A stretch of DNA of 64,000 bases from Dasypus novemcinctus. Taxonomy: Eukaryota; Chordata; Mammalia; Cingulata; Dasypodidae. This document shows, one piece after another, positions 63,305 to 64,000 of the stretch; the first letter of the stretch is position 1, and each line of letters opens with the position of its first letter. The DNA is taken from the NCBI RefSeq assembly GCF_030445035.2, contig NC_080694.1, positions 68,773,147-68,837,146 on the forward strand, given 5' to 3'. The translations under genes and the position numbers were made by a program. The notes beneath the pieces are model-generated. The model did no database searches, was not told the DNA's origin, and saw only the letters and a list, made by a program, of their open reading frames with translations.

Positions 63305-63400
63305 AGTGATTCTCCAACTGCAGCTGCACAATAAAATAATCACTCTTGGTGCTTTCACAAAACCAGGGCCTTCAGGGAAAAATTTAGCGGGGTGCTAAAA
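63305..63400 (+). mobile_element. MER5-like hAT relic
   Basis: CAGTGATTCTCCAACTGCAGCTGCACAATAAAAT... GGTGCTTTCACAAAACCAGGG follows the MER5A pattern. Confidence 0.5.
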
Positions 63401-63544
63401 TGTCAGTGAGCCTCTAGATCTCTTGACCAGATAGTAAAAACAAGTTGAATACTATGATATGACTTATACGATTTTCTAATTTTTCCTCATTTCTGCCATC
63501 TTTTCCCACAGATATAAACACATGTAGCTCCTTTACTCACATCT

Positions 63545-63625
63545 GCAGTTCTTAAAACTAGATGCACATTGGAATCACCTGAAGTTTGTAAAACTTGCTT
63601 ATGACTGAGCTAAGTACCTCCAGTT
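63545..63625 (+). mobile_element. MER5-like hAT relic
   Basis: CAGTTCTTAAAACTAGATGCACATTGG and AATCACCTGAAGTTTG resemble the start of MER5-type elements. This is a second copy near the previous one. Confidence 0.45.
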
Positions 63626-63896
63626 AGACAAATTGGGAAGATAAGGACACAGTCCTCCAGACTGCCAAAGCCACCTAAGGTTTGATCACTTGCTAGAAAC
63701 ACTGATAGAAGTCATTGATGCCTACAATACACACAGTCACAGGACTAGGATACAAATTAACATCAGCCAAGAACCGTGTTGTGCACATCTGGTTCCAAAT
63801 GCAAAGCTTCCTTTGTCCTTAAGGGCACAGAGTACAACACACACTGAGTATTACTAAGTTGGCTCACCGGAGTGTCTCCGTGTCCAGAGTTTTCAC

Positions 63897-64000
63897 TGAG
63901 GCTTCTTCATGTAGTCGAGGTTGAGGGATTCTTTGCCCTTGTGGTTGATCTCGGGTTCCAAGGACGCCCACCCTTGAGGAAGGACTAATGACCTGTGGCC
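63897..64000 (-). other. Open frame at the right edge, possible gene or retrocopy end
   Basis: A minus-strand frame is open from the window edge to a TGA at 63897 and reads ...SLEPEINHKGKESLNLDYMK before KPQ and the stop. Codon use looks gene-like (CTCAACCTCGACTACATG), but I do not recognise the protein and only about 34 codons are visible. Confidence 0.25.

Overview
This is a mammalian nuclear window, most probably from an armadillo (Xenarthra, Dasypus-like). The main evidence is the set of tRNA-Ala-derived SINEs with the box-B text GGTTCAAACC and the 'CTACCACATGGGAGGTCC' signature, which match the DAS SINE family known from armadillos. They sit beside a lineage-specific L1 with a very long 3' UTR and beside antisense ERVL/MaLR-type LTRs. 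No database search was possible, so species and family names are recognition by eye.

Host genes are sparse. There is a tRNA-Ala(AGC) at 9.8 kb (minus), a tRNA-Ser(TGA) at 20.5 kb (plus) and a decayed tRNA-Arg at 36.8 kb. The right third holds two SCAN/C2H2 zinc-finger loci in tandem, both on the minus strand. One is intact and can be assembled from three coding exons (55906-60668, 432 aa, SCAN plus seven fingers) with a CpG-rich promoter at about 61.2-61.5 kb. The other is a wrecked paralogue (fingers 47.6-48.6 kb, broken SCAN exon 53.05-53.34 kb) that still has a CpG island at 53.6-54.4 kb. SCAN-zinc-finger genes mixed with tRNA-Ala, tRNA-Ser and tRNA-Arg genes resemble the extended MHC class I/tRNA cluster region (human 6p22). 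A third CpG-rich block at 10.1-11.5 kb has no recognisable gene.

The rest is repeat on repeat. The centrepiece is a young, structurally complete L1 at 26144-35935 (plus). It has a 14-bp target-site duplication, about 2.25 kb of 5' UTR with fourteen 51-bp GC-box monomers, an intact ORF1 (322 aa), an intact ORF2 (1272 aa with all endonuclease, RT and Cys-rich residues checked), a 2.66-kb 3' UTR and a poly(A) tail. It landed inside a DAS SINE. A 522-codon antisense frame runs out of its 5' UTR across the element boundary into the flank, reminiscent of primate L1 ORF0.

Layout: 0-2.2 kb antisense MaLR/ERVL element with PBS-Leu; 2.6-4.5 kb SINE split by an L1 3' end; 5-9.6 kb DNA-transposon relics, SINEs, a minisatellite and an old L1; 9.8-12.3 kb tRNA-Ala and GC-rich block; 12.8-25.2 kb LTRs, HAL1, L1 pieces, tRNA-Ser and a perfect 102-bp triplication; 25.9-36.1 kb SINE split by the full-length L1; 36.1-47.1 kb old repeats, a second HAL1 and SINEs; 47.6-61.6 kb SCAN-zinc-finger pair; 61.6-64 kb MIR, a solo LTR, MER5-like relics and an unexplained open frame at the edge. 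Gene-free stretches where I recognise nothing beyond the listed repeats: 2161-2640, 4483-5100, 6116-6860, 7554-8130, 11530-12780, 18310-18690, 18995-19330, 19700-20470, 24303-24640, 25185-25880, 36113-36774, 36849-37724, 37901-38455, 39433-40150, 40263-42370, 45828-46490, 47113-47620, 48931-50257, 50338-50890, 54487-55237, 57031-57419, 60669-61150 and 61801-62560.
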